Counted from the first letter of the stretch, positions 8,973 to 18,184 are shown. The stretch is 64,000 nucleotides of DNA from Bradyrhizobium sp. AZCC 1693 (GCF_036924745.1 NZ_JAZHSD010000001.1:1116001-1180000); one strand, 5' to 3'. Numbers and translations are program-made. The notes: generated by a model not told the origin, from the sequence alone.

Positions 8973-9800
8973 CTAGTCGGTGCGTCCGGCGGCCGCGATC
9001 GGCATCTTCGCGACTTCGGCTCGCGCATTCTCTTTTTCCTTGCGCGACAATATCTGCTTCAACAGCGCGACATTGGCTGCAGCCTCGGCGGGCGGCAGAT
9101 CGGCCTTCACGATCTTTTCGGCATCGGCGAAACGGCCCTGCAGGCCAACCACCAGCGCCAGGTTGGCACGTACGCGCGGATCGGTCGGCGCAAGGCCGTG
9201 GGCGCGGCGCAGCGTCTCCTCGGCCTTTGGCAGCTCTTTCGAGAGCACGTAGGACAGTCCGAGATTGGACAGCACCGACGGCTGGCCGGGCACGATCTTC
9301 AGCGCGCTCGAATAATATTGCCGTGCCTCCTCGTAGCGGCCGAGCTGGTCCAGTGTCGCTCCCTGCGCCGAGAGCAGCCGCCAATCGGGATCGTCGGGGC
9401 TGTGGGCACGGCCGAGCACGTCGAAGGCCTGCTGGAAATTGCCGTTGTCCGCCAGCGCGCGGCCGTAGGCGGCGAGCAGCAGCTTGTTGCCGGGATGGGC
9501 GATGGTGGCCTGTTCGAGCACCGCAACCGCCTGCGCCCGCTGTCCTGACGCGCGCAGCGCCTTGCCGTATTTCAGCGCGGCGTCAGCATCCTTCGGATTG
9601 GCGCGATAGCGTTCCTGGTAGAGCTCGGCGTCGCGGCGCGGATCGCTGGCGCGGCCGGTGTCGGCCTTCTCGTCGATCGAGCCGGTAATGTCCGATAGTC
9701 CCGAGGTCTGGCAAGCGCCAAGCCCCAACGCCAGGATCAGGGTCGATGTGCACGCAAGAAGTCGCGCAACGCGGGATGGATAGAGCAACTTCTGTCGCAT
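8973..9800 (-). CDS. tadD: TadD-like TPR lipoprotein, Flp pilus assembly
   Basis: 275-residue secreted TPR protein. Start placed at 9800 (MRQKLLYPSR), giving a lipoprotein signal ending LGLGAC; the upstream in-frame ATG at 9914 would bury this signal. Residues about 60-250 hold several 34-residue TPR units (DADAALKYGKALRASGQ, NKLLLAAYGRALADNGNFQQ, PSVLSNLGLSYVLSKELPKA). TadD-type proteins act as pilotins or assembly factors in Tad systems. It faces cpaE, consistent with a linked Tad role. Confidence 0.85.
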   Translation of the reverse strand: MRQKLLYPSRVARLLACTSTLILALGLGACQTSGLSDITGSIDEKADTGRASDPRRDAELYQERYRANPKDADAALKYGKALRASGQRAQAVAVLEQATIAHPGNKLLLAAYGRALADNGNFQQAFDVLGRAHSPDDPDWRLLSAQGATLDQLGRYEEARQYYSSALKIVPGQPSVLSNLGLSYVLSKELPKAEETLRRAHGLAPTDPRVRANLALVVGLQGRFADAEKIVKADLPPAEAAANVALLKQILSRKEKENARAEVAKMPIAAAGRTD

Positions 9801-9969
9801 GTAGCTGGACTCACGGCGGGCAACTGTCCAGGAACACTCACAGCTTAACCCTAAGTTCAGGTTAAGTTCGCCCACTTTTGCGGTAATCGGTGACCTTTGC
9901 GGCCCGCTACGCACCGGCCAGGCGCTGGCGCTCCGCCCGCGCCATCCCCCACCCGCGCCGCCGAGCGAC

Positions 9970-10215
9970 CTAGTCGACGAATTGCGCGCCGAGCTCGTAG
10001 CCGATCCGCCAGGCCAGCCGGCACTGGCGCGGCCTGCCCTCCGAGAAGATCACCGTAAATTCGGAAGGAATTTCGGGATATTCGGCGATGATCTTCACCC
10101 CGCCATCCGACACGTCGGAAATCATGCAATCGCGCGGCAACCCTCCGGTCGCGAACTGTATTTTTGCAAAGCTTCTGCACGCCCGTCGTTCGCTGCTGCG
10201 GCGATTCGCATACAT
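9970..10215 (-). CDS. Short PilZ domain protein
   Basis: 81-residue single-domain PilZ protein starting at 10215 (MYANRRSSERRACRS), with CAGGGA upstream of the ATG. The c-di-GMP binding motif is recognisable as RRSSERR near the N-terminus and DVSDGGVKI about 30 residues later (family D/NxSxxG). Longer in-frame starts to 10371 exist but add sequence without the domain. Short PilZ proteins of this kind are c-di-GMP receptors or degenerate relatives; target unknown. Proximity to pilus genes is suggestive only. Confidence 0.82.
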   Translation of the reverse strand: MYANRRSSERRACRSFAKIQFATGGLPRDCMISDVSDGGVKIIAEYPEIPSEFTVIFSEGRPRQCRLAWRIGYELGAQFVD

Positions 10216-10476
10216 GTCGATCCCTGGCCTTGTTAGATGTGATCCACCCGTTGGTGCACCAGCTTTACCGAAGAATTGTTGGAATTGGCCTATCGCAACG
10301 GCTCGCAATATAACGGTCGCGTTCGAATTCCGTTTACCGAACCTGGCGTCCTGGCTGAAGGCCGAGCTCATCGAACGTGCCCGCGCGGCGCAATTTTCGG
10401 CAAATTAAAGGGTTGATCCCCCCTCGTGAGGCGATAGCCTGATCCCTCGACTCGATTTGACGGAAATGAAAAGCGC

Positions 10477-12165
10477 ATGGGAAGTCTGGTTCTGCTCGAC
10501 CTGATGGGCGGCGTCGCGTTGCTGCTGTGGGGCCTGCACATGGTCCACAGCGGAATCCTGCGCGCGTTCGGACCGAACCTGCGGCTGTTGCTGGCGAAGG
10601 CGCTGAGCAACCGCTTCACCGCCTTTGGCGCCGGCCTTGGTCTCACCGCCCTGCTCCAAAGCAGCACCGCCACAGCGCTGATCACCAGTTCGTTTACGTC
10701 GGAGGGGCTCGTCAGCCTGGTGCCCGCGCTCGCCATCATGCTCGGCGCCAATGTCGGCACCACGCTGATCGTGCAGATCCTGTCGTTCAACATCTCAGCC
10801 GTCGCGCCCGTGCTGTTCATCATCGGTCTGGTCGCCTTCCGCAGCGGGCCTCGCTCGCGGGTCAAGGACATCGGCCGCGTCTTTATCGGGCTCGGCCTGA
10901 TGCTGCTGGCGCTGCACATCCTGCTCAATACGCTGGCGCCAGCGGAGAATGCTCCGGGCGTGCGCGTGTTCATGAACGCCATCACCGGCGATCCCGTGCT
11001 CTGCATACTGTTCGCCGCGATCGTGACCTGGCTGGTGCATTCCAGCGTCGCCAGCGTGCTGCTGGTGATGTCGCTCGCCTATGCGCATTTCGTCACGCCT
11101 TACGCGGCGCTGGCGCTCGTCCTCGGCGCCAATCTCGGCAGCGCCATCAATCCGATCGTCGAGGGCGCGCGGCGCGACAATCCCGCGAGCTACCGCCTGC
11201 CGCTGGGTAACCTCGTCAACCGGCTTGCCGGCATCCTGCTGGTGGCGCCGTTCCTGCAGCCGATCGCGGACCTTCTGATTTCGTGGCAACCGGATGCAGC
11301 CAAGGCAACCGCCCTGTTCCACATCGCCTTCAACGTCGTGACCGCACTTCTCTTCATCGGCCTGCTCGACGGCATGGCGCGGCTGCTGAAGGCGTTGCTG
11401 CCCGAACGTGTCAAGGAGGCCGACGCGTCAGGGCCGCGCTATCTCGACGAGAGCGCGCTGGAGACGCCGTCGCTCGCGCTGGCCGATGCCGCCCGCGAGA
11501 CCCTGCATATGGGCGACCACGTCGAAATCATGCTGCGCAAGGTGATGGCGGCGATGATGACCAACGACCGGGCGCTGGTCGACCAGGTCTCGCAGATGGA
11601 CAACAGCGTCGACAGCCTCGATGAGGCGATCAAGCTCTATGTCACGAAACTCACCCGCGGCAGTCTCGACGAGCGCGAGGGTCAGCGGGCGATGGAGATC
11701 GTCTCATTCGCCATCAACCTCGAGCATATCGGCGACATCATCGACAAGAACCTGAGCGAGCTCGCGACCAAGAAGATCAAGCGCCGGTTCCAGTTCTCGG
11801 CCGAGGGCGCCGAAGAGCTTTTCGCCTTCCATAAGCGCACGATGGATTCGCTTCGGATCGCGTTCGGCGTATTCATGTCCGGAGACGTCAACGAGGCGCG
11901 AAAACTTCTGGCGGAGAAAGCCGCGCTGCGTAATGCCGAACTGGCCGCGACCGAACGGCACCTCGACCGCCTGCGCGAAGGCCGGCCCGAAACCATCGAG
12001 ACCACCTCGCTTCATCTCGACGTGCTGCGCGACCTCCGGCGCATCCACTCGCACATCTGCTCGGTCGCCTACCCCGTGCTGGATGCCGCCGGCGAACTCG
12101 CCGCCTATCGCTCGACTGAGAGCGATCTGGCGGCACTGCCGGCGCCGGTGCACGGCCGGCCCTGA
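10477..12165 (+). CDS. Na/Pi cotransporter family protein with PhoU-like C-terminal domain
   Basis: 562-residue inner-membrane phosphate transporter. Two inverted Na_Pi_cotrans repeats occupy about residues 1-310, with the hallmark QSSTATALITSSF near residue 60 and a second WLVHSSVASVLLVMS near 190. The C-terminal third (from about 345) is a helical PhoU-like domain with repeated acidic segments. The stop codon directly abuts the stop of the convergent LAB_N gene (TGATCA), leaving no intergenic base. Confidence 0.93.
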   Translation: MGSLVLLDLMGGVALLLWGLHMVHSGILRAFGPNLRLLLAKALSNRFTAFGAGLGLTALLQSSTATALITSSFTSEGLVSLVPALAIMLGANVGTTLIVQILSFNISAVAPVLFIIGLVAFRSGPRSRVKDIGRVFIGLGLMLLALHILLNTLAPAENAPGVRVFMNAITGDPVLCILFAAIVTWLVHSSVASVLLVMSLAYAHFVTPYAALALVLGANLGSAINPIVEGARRDNPASYRLPLGNLVNRLAGILLVAPFLQPIADLLISWQPDAAKATALFHIAFNVVTALLFIGLLDGMARLLKALLPERVKEADASGPRYLDESALETPSLALADAARETLHMGDHVEIMLRKVMAAMMTNDRALVDQVSQMDNSVDSLDEAIKLYVTKLTRGSLDEREGQRAMEIVSFAINLEHIGDIIDKNLSELATKKIKRRFQFSAEGAEELFAFHKRTMDSLRIAFGVFMSGDVNEARKLLAEKAALRNAELAATERHLDRLREGRPETIETTSLHLDVLRDLRRIHSHICSVAYPVLDAAGELAAYRSTESDLAALPAPVHGRP

Positions 12166-12504
12166 TCAGCGATCCAGCGTCTTCGACGCCTTGCCGCGAT
12201 GCTTGACGATCAGCATGATGTTTCTGATGTAGATGATCGTGGCCATCGACTGGCCGACGATGATCACAGGCTCGCGTTTGGCAATGCCGTAGATCAGCGT
12301 CATCAGCCCGCCTCCCATCGAGAAGAACCAGAACGCAATCGGTATCACGCTTCGTCCGGCGCGCTCGCTCGATATCCACTGCACCAGGAAGCGCGCGGTG
12401 AACAGCAATTGCGCGACCAGGCCGAAAGCCAGCCAGAAGTCGAACCTGGCAACGAAGACGTCGTAGAGATAATCGCCGAGCGCCTGCCCGAACTGGATGA
12501 ACAT
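12166..12504 (-). CDS. Lipid A biosynthesis N-terminal (LAB_N) domain membrane protein
   Basis: 112-residue protein with three or four membrane helices (FWLAFGLVAQLLFTARFLVQ, IPIAFWFFSMGGGLMTLIYG, PVIIVGQSMATIIYIRNIML). It matches the LAB_N family usually found beside polyprenyl-phosphate glycosyltransferases. The start ATG shares one base with the stop of the upstream glycosyltransferase (TGATG), so translation is coupled. The longer frame to 12588 runs into that gene and is not favoured. Probably helps flip or handle a lipid-linked sugar; mechanism not established. Confidence 0.85.
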   Translation of the reverse strand: MFIQFGQALGDYLYDVFVARFDFWLAFGLVAQLLFTARFLVQWISSERAGRSVIPIAFWFFSMGGGLMTLIYGIAKREPVIIVGQSMATIIYIRNIMLIVKHRGKASKTLDR

Positions 12505-13259
12505 CAGAAAACCTCGGTGACAGCGGGCGTGGACTTCTTGCGGCGGATCAACCACCACACGCCGGCGAGATCCATGATCCCGATCCATAGGCGGTCGAAG
12601 AAGCCGTAATTTGATACGCCGGAATGGCGCGGACGGTCCACAACGTCGACATAGGCAATGTCGAAGCCTTCACGGCGCACGAGCGCCGGCAGGAAGCGAT
12701 GCAGCCCGTCGAAGTATGGCATCGAAAGGAACACCTCGCGCGGAAACGCCTTCAGCCCGCAGCCGGTGTCGCGGGTACCGTCACTCAGAATCGCCTTGCG
12801 CACGCCGTTGGCGATTTTCGACTGCAGCTTCTTGAAACCGGTGTCCTTGCGCCCGACCCGCTGGCCCGCCACGAGACCCACGCGGCCGCCGCCGCTTTCG
12901 ACCGCCGAGATCAAGTCGGGCAGGAACGCCGGATTATTCTGACCGTCGCCGTCGAGCGTGGCCACGATGGCGCCGCGCGCGGCCCGCACCCCGCTGCGCA
13001 CCGCCGCCGATTGCCCGCAAGAGTTGGCATGTTTCAGTTGCCGAAGCTGATTGTGCTGCTTCATCAGATCAGCCAGCCGTTTGGCGGTCGCATCCGTCGA
13101 GCCATCATTGACATAGATGATCTCGTAGACCCAGCGGCCGTCGAGTGCGTCAATGATTTCCGCAACCAGCGGCGCGACGTTCTCCGCTTCGTTGCGCACC
13201 GGCACAACGATGGAAACGGCGACAGCACCTCTGTCGGAAGTAGTCAAATCGGCACTCAT
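12504..13259 (-). CDS. Family 2 glycosyltransferase, polyprenyl-phosphate sugar synthase type
   Basis: 251-residue GT-A enzyme similar to dolichol-phosphate mannose synthase/ArnC catalytic domains: VSIVVPVRNEAENVAPLVAE at the N-terminus, YVNDGSTDATAKRL, and the metal site TLDGDGQNNP near residue 100. GLKAFPREVF and FLPALVRREG follow. One hydrophobic segment is present near the C-terminus rather than the two or more helices of ArnC. Likely loads a sugar onto undecaprenyl phosphate as donor for the GT39 enzyme of the same cluster. Confidence 0.9.
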   Translation of the reverse strand: MSADLTTSDRGAVAVSIVVPVRNEAENVAPLVAEIIDALDGRWVYEIIYVNDGSTDATAKRLADLMKQHNQLRQLKHANSCGQSAAVRSGVRAARGAIVATLDGDGQNNPAFLPDLISAVESGGGRVGLVAGQRVGRKDTGFKKLQSKIANGVRKAILSDGTRDTGCGLKAFPREVFLSMPYFDGLHRFLPALVRREGFDIAYVDVVDRPRHSGVSNYGFFDRLWIGIMDLAGVWWLIRRKKSTPAVTEVF

Positions 13260-13316
13260 CTGGTTGGTTTGGAAAGGCCGGAACCGGGCATATCGGCCGC
13301 CTGGCGGCGTCCGCTT

Positions 13317-14162
13317 TTATGGGGCGAAAGCGCCGCGGGCAACCCTTTTGAGGCGCCCGGACGAGGGCCCTACAAGGGACACAATGGTGCCGTCGCGCTG
13401 GATCGCAAACCCGAGCCGGCGGGCCGCAAACCAGTAACGCACGAACATCGCGCCGATGATCCCGACCAATGCGCCGGCGACCACGTCGCTTGGATGGTGG
13501 GCCAGCAGCACCAGGCGCGTAGCTGCGATGACGACGGCATAAACGGCCATCGCCATCCGCGTCCCGGGCCAGATGGCCGACACTGCAAAGGCCAGCGCGA
13601 AGGCGGTGGTGGCGTGCCCCGAAGGAAAACTGAAATAGGCCGGGGTTCCCGCGAAATGCGAGAAGTTGAAGACGTTGGCCTCACCGCCGACAAACGGGCG
13701 GCCGCGACCGACGCTCACCTTGATCACTTCGGTGACGAGAACGGGTACCAGCACCGCGCAGAACAGGAACTGCACGCGCGTTCCCAATCCAAGCAGCAGC
13801 GAACGTTGCATTCCCTTCACGGCCGGCGAGACGATCGCAACTATGATCAGCAGCCCGGCCAGCACCGACAGCACATATTCGTCCTTGCCGAAATCGGTGA
13901 GAATGCGAACCCACCACAGCGAGGGGGTGCCGCGCGGCGGCATCTGGCCGATTTCCCACGCATCGAACGCGTACATCAGCACGATGATCGTGGCGCCGAG
14001 ACCGGCTGTAGTCCACAACACATGACGCGCCGCCCGTCGCGCAGCCTCGGCACGCCGCGAATGCGATGGCGAGCGTACAAGTTGAGCGAGCGACAACCAC
14101 GCCAGCGTCGCGAAGCGCGAAGCATAATTCCTCGAAGGGTCGACAGCAGGAGGCGCAGCCAT
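13317..14162 (-). CDS. PAP2 family phosphatase, membrane
   Basis: Acid phosphatase of the PAP2 superfamily. All three motifs are visible: KVSVGRGRP, FPSGHATTAFA, and ATRLVLLAHHPSDVVAG, with about five to six membrane helices. Start at 14162 (MAAPPAVDPSRN) is one base after the GT39 stop; the longer frame to 14309 overlaps that gene and has an implausible Arg/Ser-rich leader. In this setting it may dephosphorylate lipid A or an undecaprenyl intermediate. Substrate is inferred from neighbours. Confidence 0.88.
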   Translation of the reverse strand: MAAPPAVDPSRNYASRFATLAWLSLAQLVRSPSHSRRAEAARRAARHVLWTTAGLGATIIVLMYAFDAWEIGQMPPRGTPSLWWVRILTDFGKDEYVLSVLAGLLIIVAIVSPAVKGMQRSLLLGLGTRVQFLFCAVLVPVLVTEVIKVSVGRGRPFVGGEANVFNFSHFAGTPAYFSFPSGHATTAFALAFAVSAIWPGTRMAMAVYAVVIAATRLVLLAHHPSDVVAGALVGIIGAMFVRYWFAARRLGFAIQRDGTIVSLVGPSSGRLKRVARGAFAP

Positions 14163-14163
14163 C

Positions 14164-15906
14164 TTACTCCGTGCCTTCCGAGCGGAAGATGGCGATCGAG
14201 ATCGCCTTGCCCTGCGAGATGTTATGACCCTCGATCCGCTTCGCCACGTTGTAGCGCAGCCCGATCGCTTCGGCGCGCTGGACGAAGGCGCGCTCCGTGC
14301 GCGATTCAATGAGCGCGAAACGGCAACTGCCCTGCCCGAGGAAATCGGCCGCGCCCGATCCGTCGGTGAGCAGCGTCGCGGTGCCGGTCATGAAGACAAG
14401 GCTGGGCTCGTGAAAGCCGGCTGCCGCGGCCTTCGGTCCGACGCAGACCACGTTGCGGAGCGCACGCGCGATCTCGGCGCTTGGAAATAATGTCGTCAGC
14501 GACGGCATCACGATGCCGTAGATTCCGACCGCCAGAAACATCGCCGCGACCACCGCATTCAGCAGCGAGCGCTCGGCGCGGCTGTCCTCGAACATCCACC
14601 ACGCGATCAGGCCGAAGATCATCGCCGCCGCGAGGAAGGGCCAGGCCGGAAAGGCCGGGTAATGCGTCAGCTTGATGGCTCCGATGACGGCGATCACGGC
14701 TGCTCCCGCCGGAATGACAAACCACCAGGCCGCCCCGCGCCTCAGCCAGGATCGCGACAGCACGCGGCGCTCCAGCGCGCCGGCGGTAAGGATCGCAATC
14801 GCCGGATACAGCGGCAGCACGTAATGCGGCAGCTTGGTCAGCACCAGTTCGAACACGATCCAGGACGGCACCAGCCACGCCAAGAGATATTGCGCGCCGG
14901 GCTCACGCCGCGCGCGCCACACGGCCGGCGCCGCCATCCCGGCCAGCGCCGCCCCCGGCCAGAACGTGACCCAGAACAGCAGCAGATAGAGGCCGGGCGG
15001 CGCGCCATGGGATTCCTGCGCGCCGAGCTTGCTCAGCATGTCGCCGCCGAGCGAGTTGGAGAAGAATGCCTCGCCCGCGCGCCAGAAGATGGCAACGAAC
15101 CATGGCAGTACCAGCACCAGCGTCCACATCAGCCCCCAGACCGGGCGCAGCCGCCACAGCCATGCCGCCGAGCGGTCGAGGATCGCGAGCGCAAGGATAG
15201 TCAGTCCGACGAACATCAGGATCAGCGGGCCCTTGAGCAGAATGCCGCCGGCCAGCGCCGTCCAGAAGATCGCGGGCGGGCTCCAGGACGGATGCACCGG
15301 ATCCTCGCCGCGCTGCCAGGACAGATAGACCCGCGCCATCGCCCCCATCGCGGCAACCACAGTCAACAGCAGCATCGCGTCGGTTTTGGCGAGCCGGGCT
15401 TCGGCGCCGAGCAGGACGGAACTGCACATCATCAGCGCCGCCAGCGCGGCCCCGCGCCGCGTGACGAAGGCGAGCGCCGCCCAGTAGGTCAACAGAACCG
15501 CGCCGATGGCGCCGATCAGGGAGGGAATCCGGTAGAGCCAGATGCGCAACTGCGCCCGCGGCAGGCCGAGCGACGAGGCGGTTTCGACCACGGCGGCCTG
15601 TAACCAATAGATGCCCACCGGCTTCTTGTAGCGGACGTCGTCCTGGAAGCGGATGTCGACGAAATCGCCACTTTCGACCATCTGCTTGGTCGCCTGCGCG
15701 AACCGCGCCTCGTCGCGATCGATCGCGGGAATATTGAAGAAGCCAGGCAGGAACAGCACGATGCCGCAGAGCAGCAGGAACACAATGGCGCGAAAATGGC
15801 TCGCGGTCGCGTAATCGAACGCCGCGGCCAGCCTGCGGCTGGAATGCGTAGGTTTTACAGGCTGTTGGCCCGCTCCGAAGCGTGGGGGTTGCAAGGTTTC
15901 AACCAT
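14164..15906 (-). CDS. ArnT-like glycosyltransferase family 39 (PMT) membrane protein
   Basis: 580-residue integral membrane enzyme. After a cytosolic leader and first helix it shows the catalytic loop PAIDRDEARFAQATKQMV and then YKKPVGIYWLQAA near residues 65-110, as in lipid A 4-amino-arabinose and GalA/Man transferases. At least ten helices follow, including the KLPHYVLPLYPAIAILTAGA segment. It heads the GT39-PAP2-GT2-LAB_N operon, which together would make a lipid-linked sugar and transfer it to an envelope lipid, most likely lipid A. The sugar is unknown. Confidence 0.9.
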   Translation of the reverse strand: MVETLQPPRFGAGQQPVKPTHSSRRLAAAFDYATASHFRAIVFLLLCGIVLFLPGFFNIPAIDRDEARFAQATKQMVESGDFVDIRFQDDVRYKKPVGIYWLQAAVVETASSLGLPRAQLRIWLYRIPSLIGAIGAVLLTYWAALAFVTRRGAALAALMMCSSVLLGAEARLAKTDAMLLLTVVAAMGAMARVYLSWQRGEDPVHPSWSPPAIFWTALAGGILLKGPLILMFVGLTILALAILDRSAAWLWRLRPVWGLMWTLVLVLPWFVAIFWRAGEAFFSNSLGGDMLSKLGAQESHGAPPGLYLLLFWVTFWPGAALAGMAAPAVWRARREPGAQYLLAWLVPSWIVFELVLTKLPHYVLPLYPAIAILTAGALERRVLSRSWLRRGAAWWFVIPAGAAVIAVIGAIKLTHYPAFPAWPFLAAAMIFGLIAWWMFEDSRAERSLLNAVVAAMFLAVGIYGIVMPSLTTLFPSAEIARALRNVVCVGPKAAAAGFHEPSLVFMTGTATLLTDGSGAADFLGQGSCRFALIESRTERAFVQRAEAIGLRYNVAKRIEGHNISQGKAISIAIFRSEGTE

Positions 15907-15985
15907 CTTGTTCGCATACGATGAAACCGCACTGCAAACAACACCACAGATTTGCCCTATCTGGCTGTCCCCGGACGCTTTTTCG

Positions 15986-18184
15986 TCACTGTACCCGGAT
16001 CACCACGGTGTCGGCCGCCCCCGTCGCATCGATCACCGTGAGCCGGGCAAAGCCCGGCCCGGGCGGATCGACCAGGCGCTGGCGCCGGCTGTCGATCTCG
16101 CCGACCGAGGTACCGTTCAGCATGATGGTCAGCGGCAGAACGCCGCCGGCCACCTTGACCGGCATCGGCGCGGCCTGCCCGCCGGCGGAACGATCGACGT
16201 CGATCCGCGAGCCGTTCAGGGGAAACTGGATGCGCGGCACCTGATCGCTGCCGGTCCGGATCAGTTCGCCGACGGGGCGGAAGCGCCGCAGCGGCAGCGG
16301 CAGTTTGGCGTTGCTGGCGATCAGCGCGCCCTTAGGCGGCTTCGGCAGCGCCACCGGGATCTTTCCGGTGCGCGCAAAGGCGTCGAACAGGATCGGGGCT
16401 GCGGCAGTGCGGCCGACCAGGCCCGGCACCGGCGCGCCGTCGGGCCGCCCGACCCACACGCCGATCGTGACGCGACCGTCGAAACCGACCGACCACGCGT
16501 CGCGATAGCCGTAGCTGGTGCCGGTCTTGAACGCGATCTTGTTGTGAACGCCGTTTTCCGGCGGCGGCGTCCCAAGCAGCACATTGCCGACCTGCCAGGC
16601 CGCGGCCTGGTCCATCAGCCGCAGCGGCTCACGGTCGTCTTTCGCCAGCATGATCTCGCGCAGCGGCCGCGCCGCGCCGACCCGCGCCAGCCCGGCATAG
16701 AGCTGTGCCAGATCCTGCAAGCTGACGCCGACGCCGCCCAGGCCCATCGCAAGGCCGGGCGCTTCATCCTTCGGCAGTACCAGGTTGCCGCCGGCCTGCT
16801 TCAGCCGCGACGACAACCGGCTGGAGCCGACGCGGTCGAGCAGCGCAATCGCCGGCACGTTCAATGAAAGCTGCAGGGCCTTGCGCACCGGCACCGTGCC
16901 CTGGAATGTCATGTCGAAATTTTCCGGCGCATAGGAGCCGAACCGAATGGGACGGTCGTCGATCAGGCTTTCCGGGTGCACAAAGCCGTCCTCGAAGGCG
17001 AGGCCGTAGATGAACGGTTTCAGCGTCGAGCCCGGCGAGCGCACCGCGCGGGTCATGTCAACTTGGCCAGCACGGCGCTCGTCGAAATAATCGGATGAGC
17101 CGACGCGGGCCAGCACGTCGCCGCTTTCATTGTCGACCGCGATGATGGCGACCGAAATATTCGGCCCCTGCGCCACCGCGCGGTCGCGCGCCAGCGCCTC
17201 CAGCGTTTTCTGCAAGGCCGAATCCAGCGTCAGCTTGATCTGCGGCGTATCCTTCACCGTCGCCATCGCGGCATCGGAGGAATGCGGCGCGAGGATCGGC
17301 ATCGGCTTGCGTAGCCGCGGCACTGTCACCGCCCTCGCCTGCGCCGCGTCCCCTTTCGACACGACGCCATCCTCGACCATCCGGGCCAGCACGCGGTCGC
17401 GCGCGGCGTGGGCGACTTGCGGATAACGATCGAGCCGGCGGTGTTCCGGCGACTGCGGCAGCGCGACCAAAAGCGCTGCTTCCGCGAGCGAAAGCCGCTT
17501 CGGCTCCTTGCCGAAATAGGCGATGGATGCGGCGCGGATGCCTTCGAGATTGCCACCGAATGGCGCCAGCGCCAGATAGAGATCGAGAATTTCGTCCTTG
17601 CTGAGTTGCCGCTCGATCTGGACCGCGCGCACCATCTGCCGCAGTTTTGCGTACACCGAGCGCTCGCGCCGCGGCTCCATCAGCCGCGCCAGCTGCATCG
17701 TAATCGTCGAGCCGCCGGAGACGATGTGGCCGCTGCTGCCGAATTGCAGCGCCGCGCGCCCGAGCGCCAGCGGATCGACGCCGCCATGCGACCAGAATCG
17801 GCGGTCTTCATACGCCAGCAGCAGCTTGAGATATCCGGGGTCGACTGCCGTCTTCGCATCGACCGGCAGGCGCCAGCGACCATCGGCCATCGCATAGGCG
17901 CGCAGCAATTTGCCGTTGCGATCGACGATCGTGGTGGAAACCTTGCGCGCCTCCTCCAGCGGCAACGGCCCGAGCGATACGACCCAGGCTGAGAAGGTGG
18001 CAGAGACGACGAGGAGCGTGACCGCAACGGCCGACGCAATACGGAGAAGGCCTCGCTTCCGACCGCCGTCATGGCCGGGCTTGTCCCGGCCATCCACGTT
18101 CTTGTCCATCGCAGCCAAGGGCGTGGATGCCCGGGTCAAGCCCGGGCATGACGACTGAGAGTCTTTTCTGCCTGGCGCACTCAT
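15986..18184 (-). CDS. pbpC: Penicillin-binding protein 1C
   Basis: Bifunctional class A PBP of 732 residues. After one membrane helix, the GT51 transglycosylase domain shows YEDRRFWSHGGVDPLALGRA and GGSTITMQLARLMEP. The transpeptidase has SPGSTLKPFIYG (SxxK), SLN, and FKTGTSYGYRDAWSVGFDG (KTG). A BiPBP_C domain ends the protein. The ATG overlaps the upstream macroglobulin stop (ATGA). Residues about 12-40 (CPGLTRASTPLAAMDK and GRDKPGHDG) are translated from a palindromic intergenic repeat; an internal Met at 18109 could give a protein lacking most of it. PBP1C is normally partnered with a bacterial alpha-2-macroglobulin, as here. Confidence 0.93.
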   Translation of the reverse strand: MSAPGRKDSQSSCPGLTRASTPLAAMDKNVDGRDKPGHDGGRKRGLLRIASAVAVTLLVVSATFSAWVVSLGPLPLEEARKVSTTIVDRNGKLLRAYAMADGRWRLPVDAKTAVDPGYLKLLLAYEDRRFWSHGGVDPLALGRAALQFGSSGHIVSGGSTITMQLARLMEPRRERSVYAKLRQMVRAVQIERQLSKDEILDLYLALAPFGGNLEGIRAASIAYFGKEPKRLSLAEAALLVALPQSPEHRRLDRYPQVAHAARDRVLARMVEDGVVSKGDAAQARAVTVPRLRKPMPILAPHSSDAAMATVKDTPQIKLTLDSALQKTLEALARDRAVAQGPNISVAIIAVDNESGDVLARVGSSDYFDERRAGQVDMTRAVRSPGSTLKPFIYGLAFEDGFVHPESLIDDRPIRFGSYAPENFDMTFQGTVPVRKALQLSLNVPAIALLDRVGSSRLSSRLKQAGGNLVLPKDEAPGLAMGLGGVGVSLQDLAQLYAGLARVGAARPLREIMLAKDDREPLRLMDQAAAWQVGNVLLGTPPPENGVHNKIAFKTGTSYGYRDAWSVGFDGRVTIGVWVGRPDGAPVPGLVGRTAAAPILFDAFARTGKIPVALPKPPKGALIASNAKLPLPLRRFRPVGELIRTGSDQVPRIQFPLNGSRIDVDRSAGGQAAPMPVKVAGGVLPLTIMLNGTSVGEIDSRRQRLVDPPGPGFARLTVIDATGAADTVVIRVQ
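18068..18152. repeat. Palindromic repeat inside the 5' end of pbpC
   Basis: The left arm GTCATGGCCGGGCTTGTCCC (18068 on) and right arm ending GGTCAAGCCCGGGCATGAC (to 18152) form an inverted repeat whose inner parts ATCCACG / CGTGGAT also pair. It resembles the common Bradyrhizobium element whose translation reads CPGLTRAS and DKPGHDG. It lies in frame between the translation start and the transmembrane helix of PBP1C. Confidence 0.75.

Noticed and set aside
12624-14312. 562-codon open frame on the plus strand
   Set aside because: It lies opposite the GT2 and PAP2 genes, which have complete family motifs. Its own sequence is rich in Arg, His and Asp and has no domain.
14662-15603. 313-codon open frame on the plus strand
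   Set aside because: Opposite strand of the GT39 gene; biased Gln/Arg/Pro composition and no recognisable motif.
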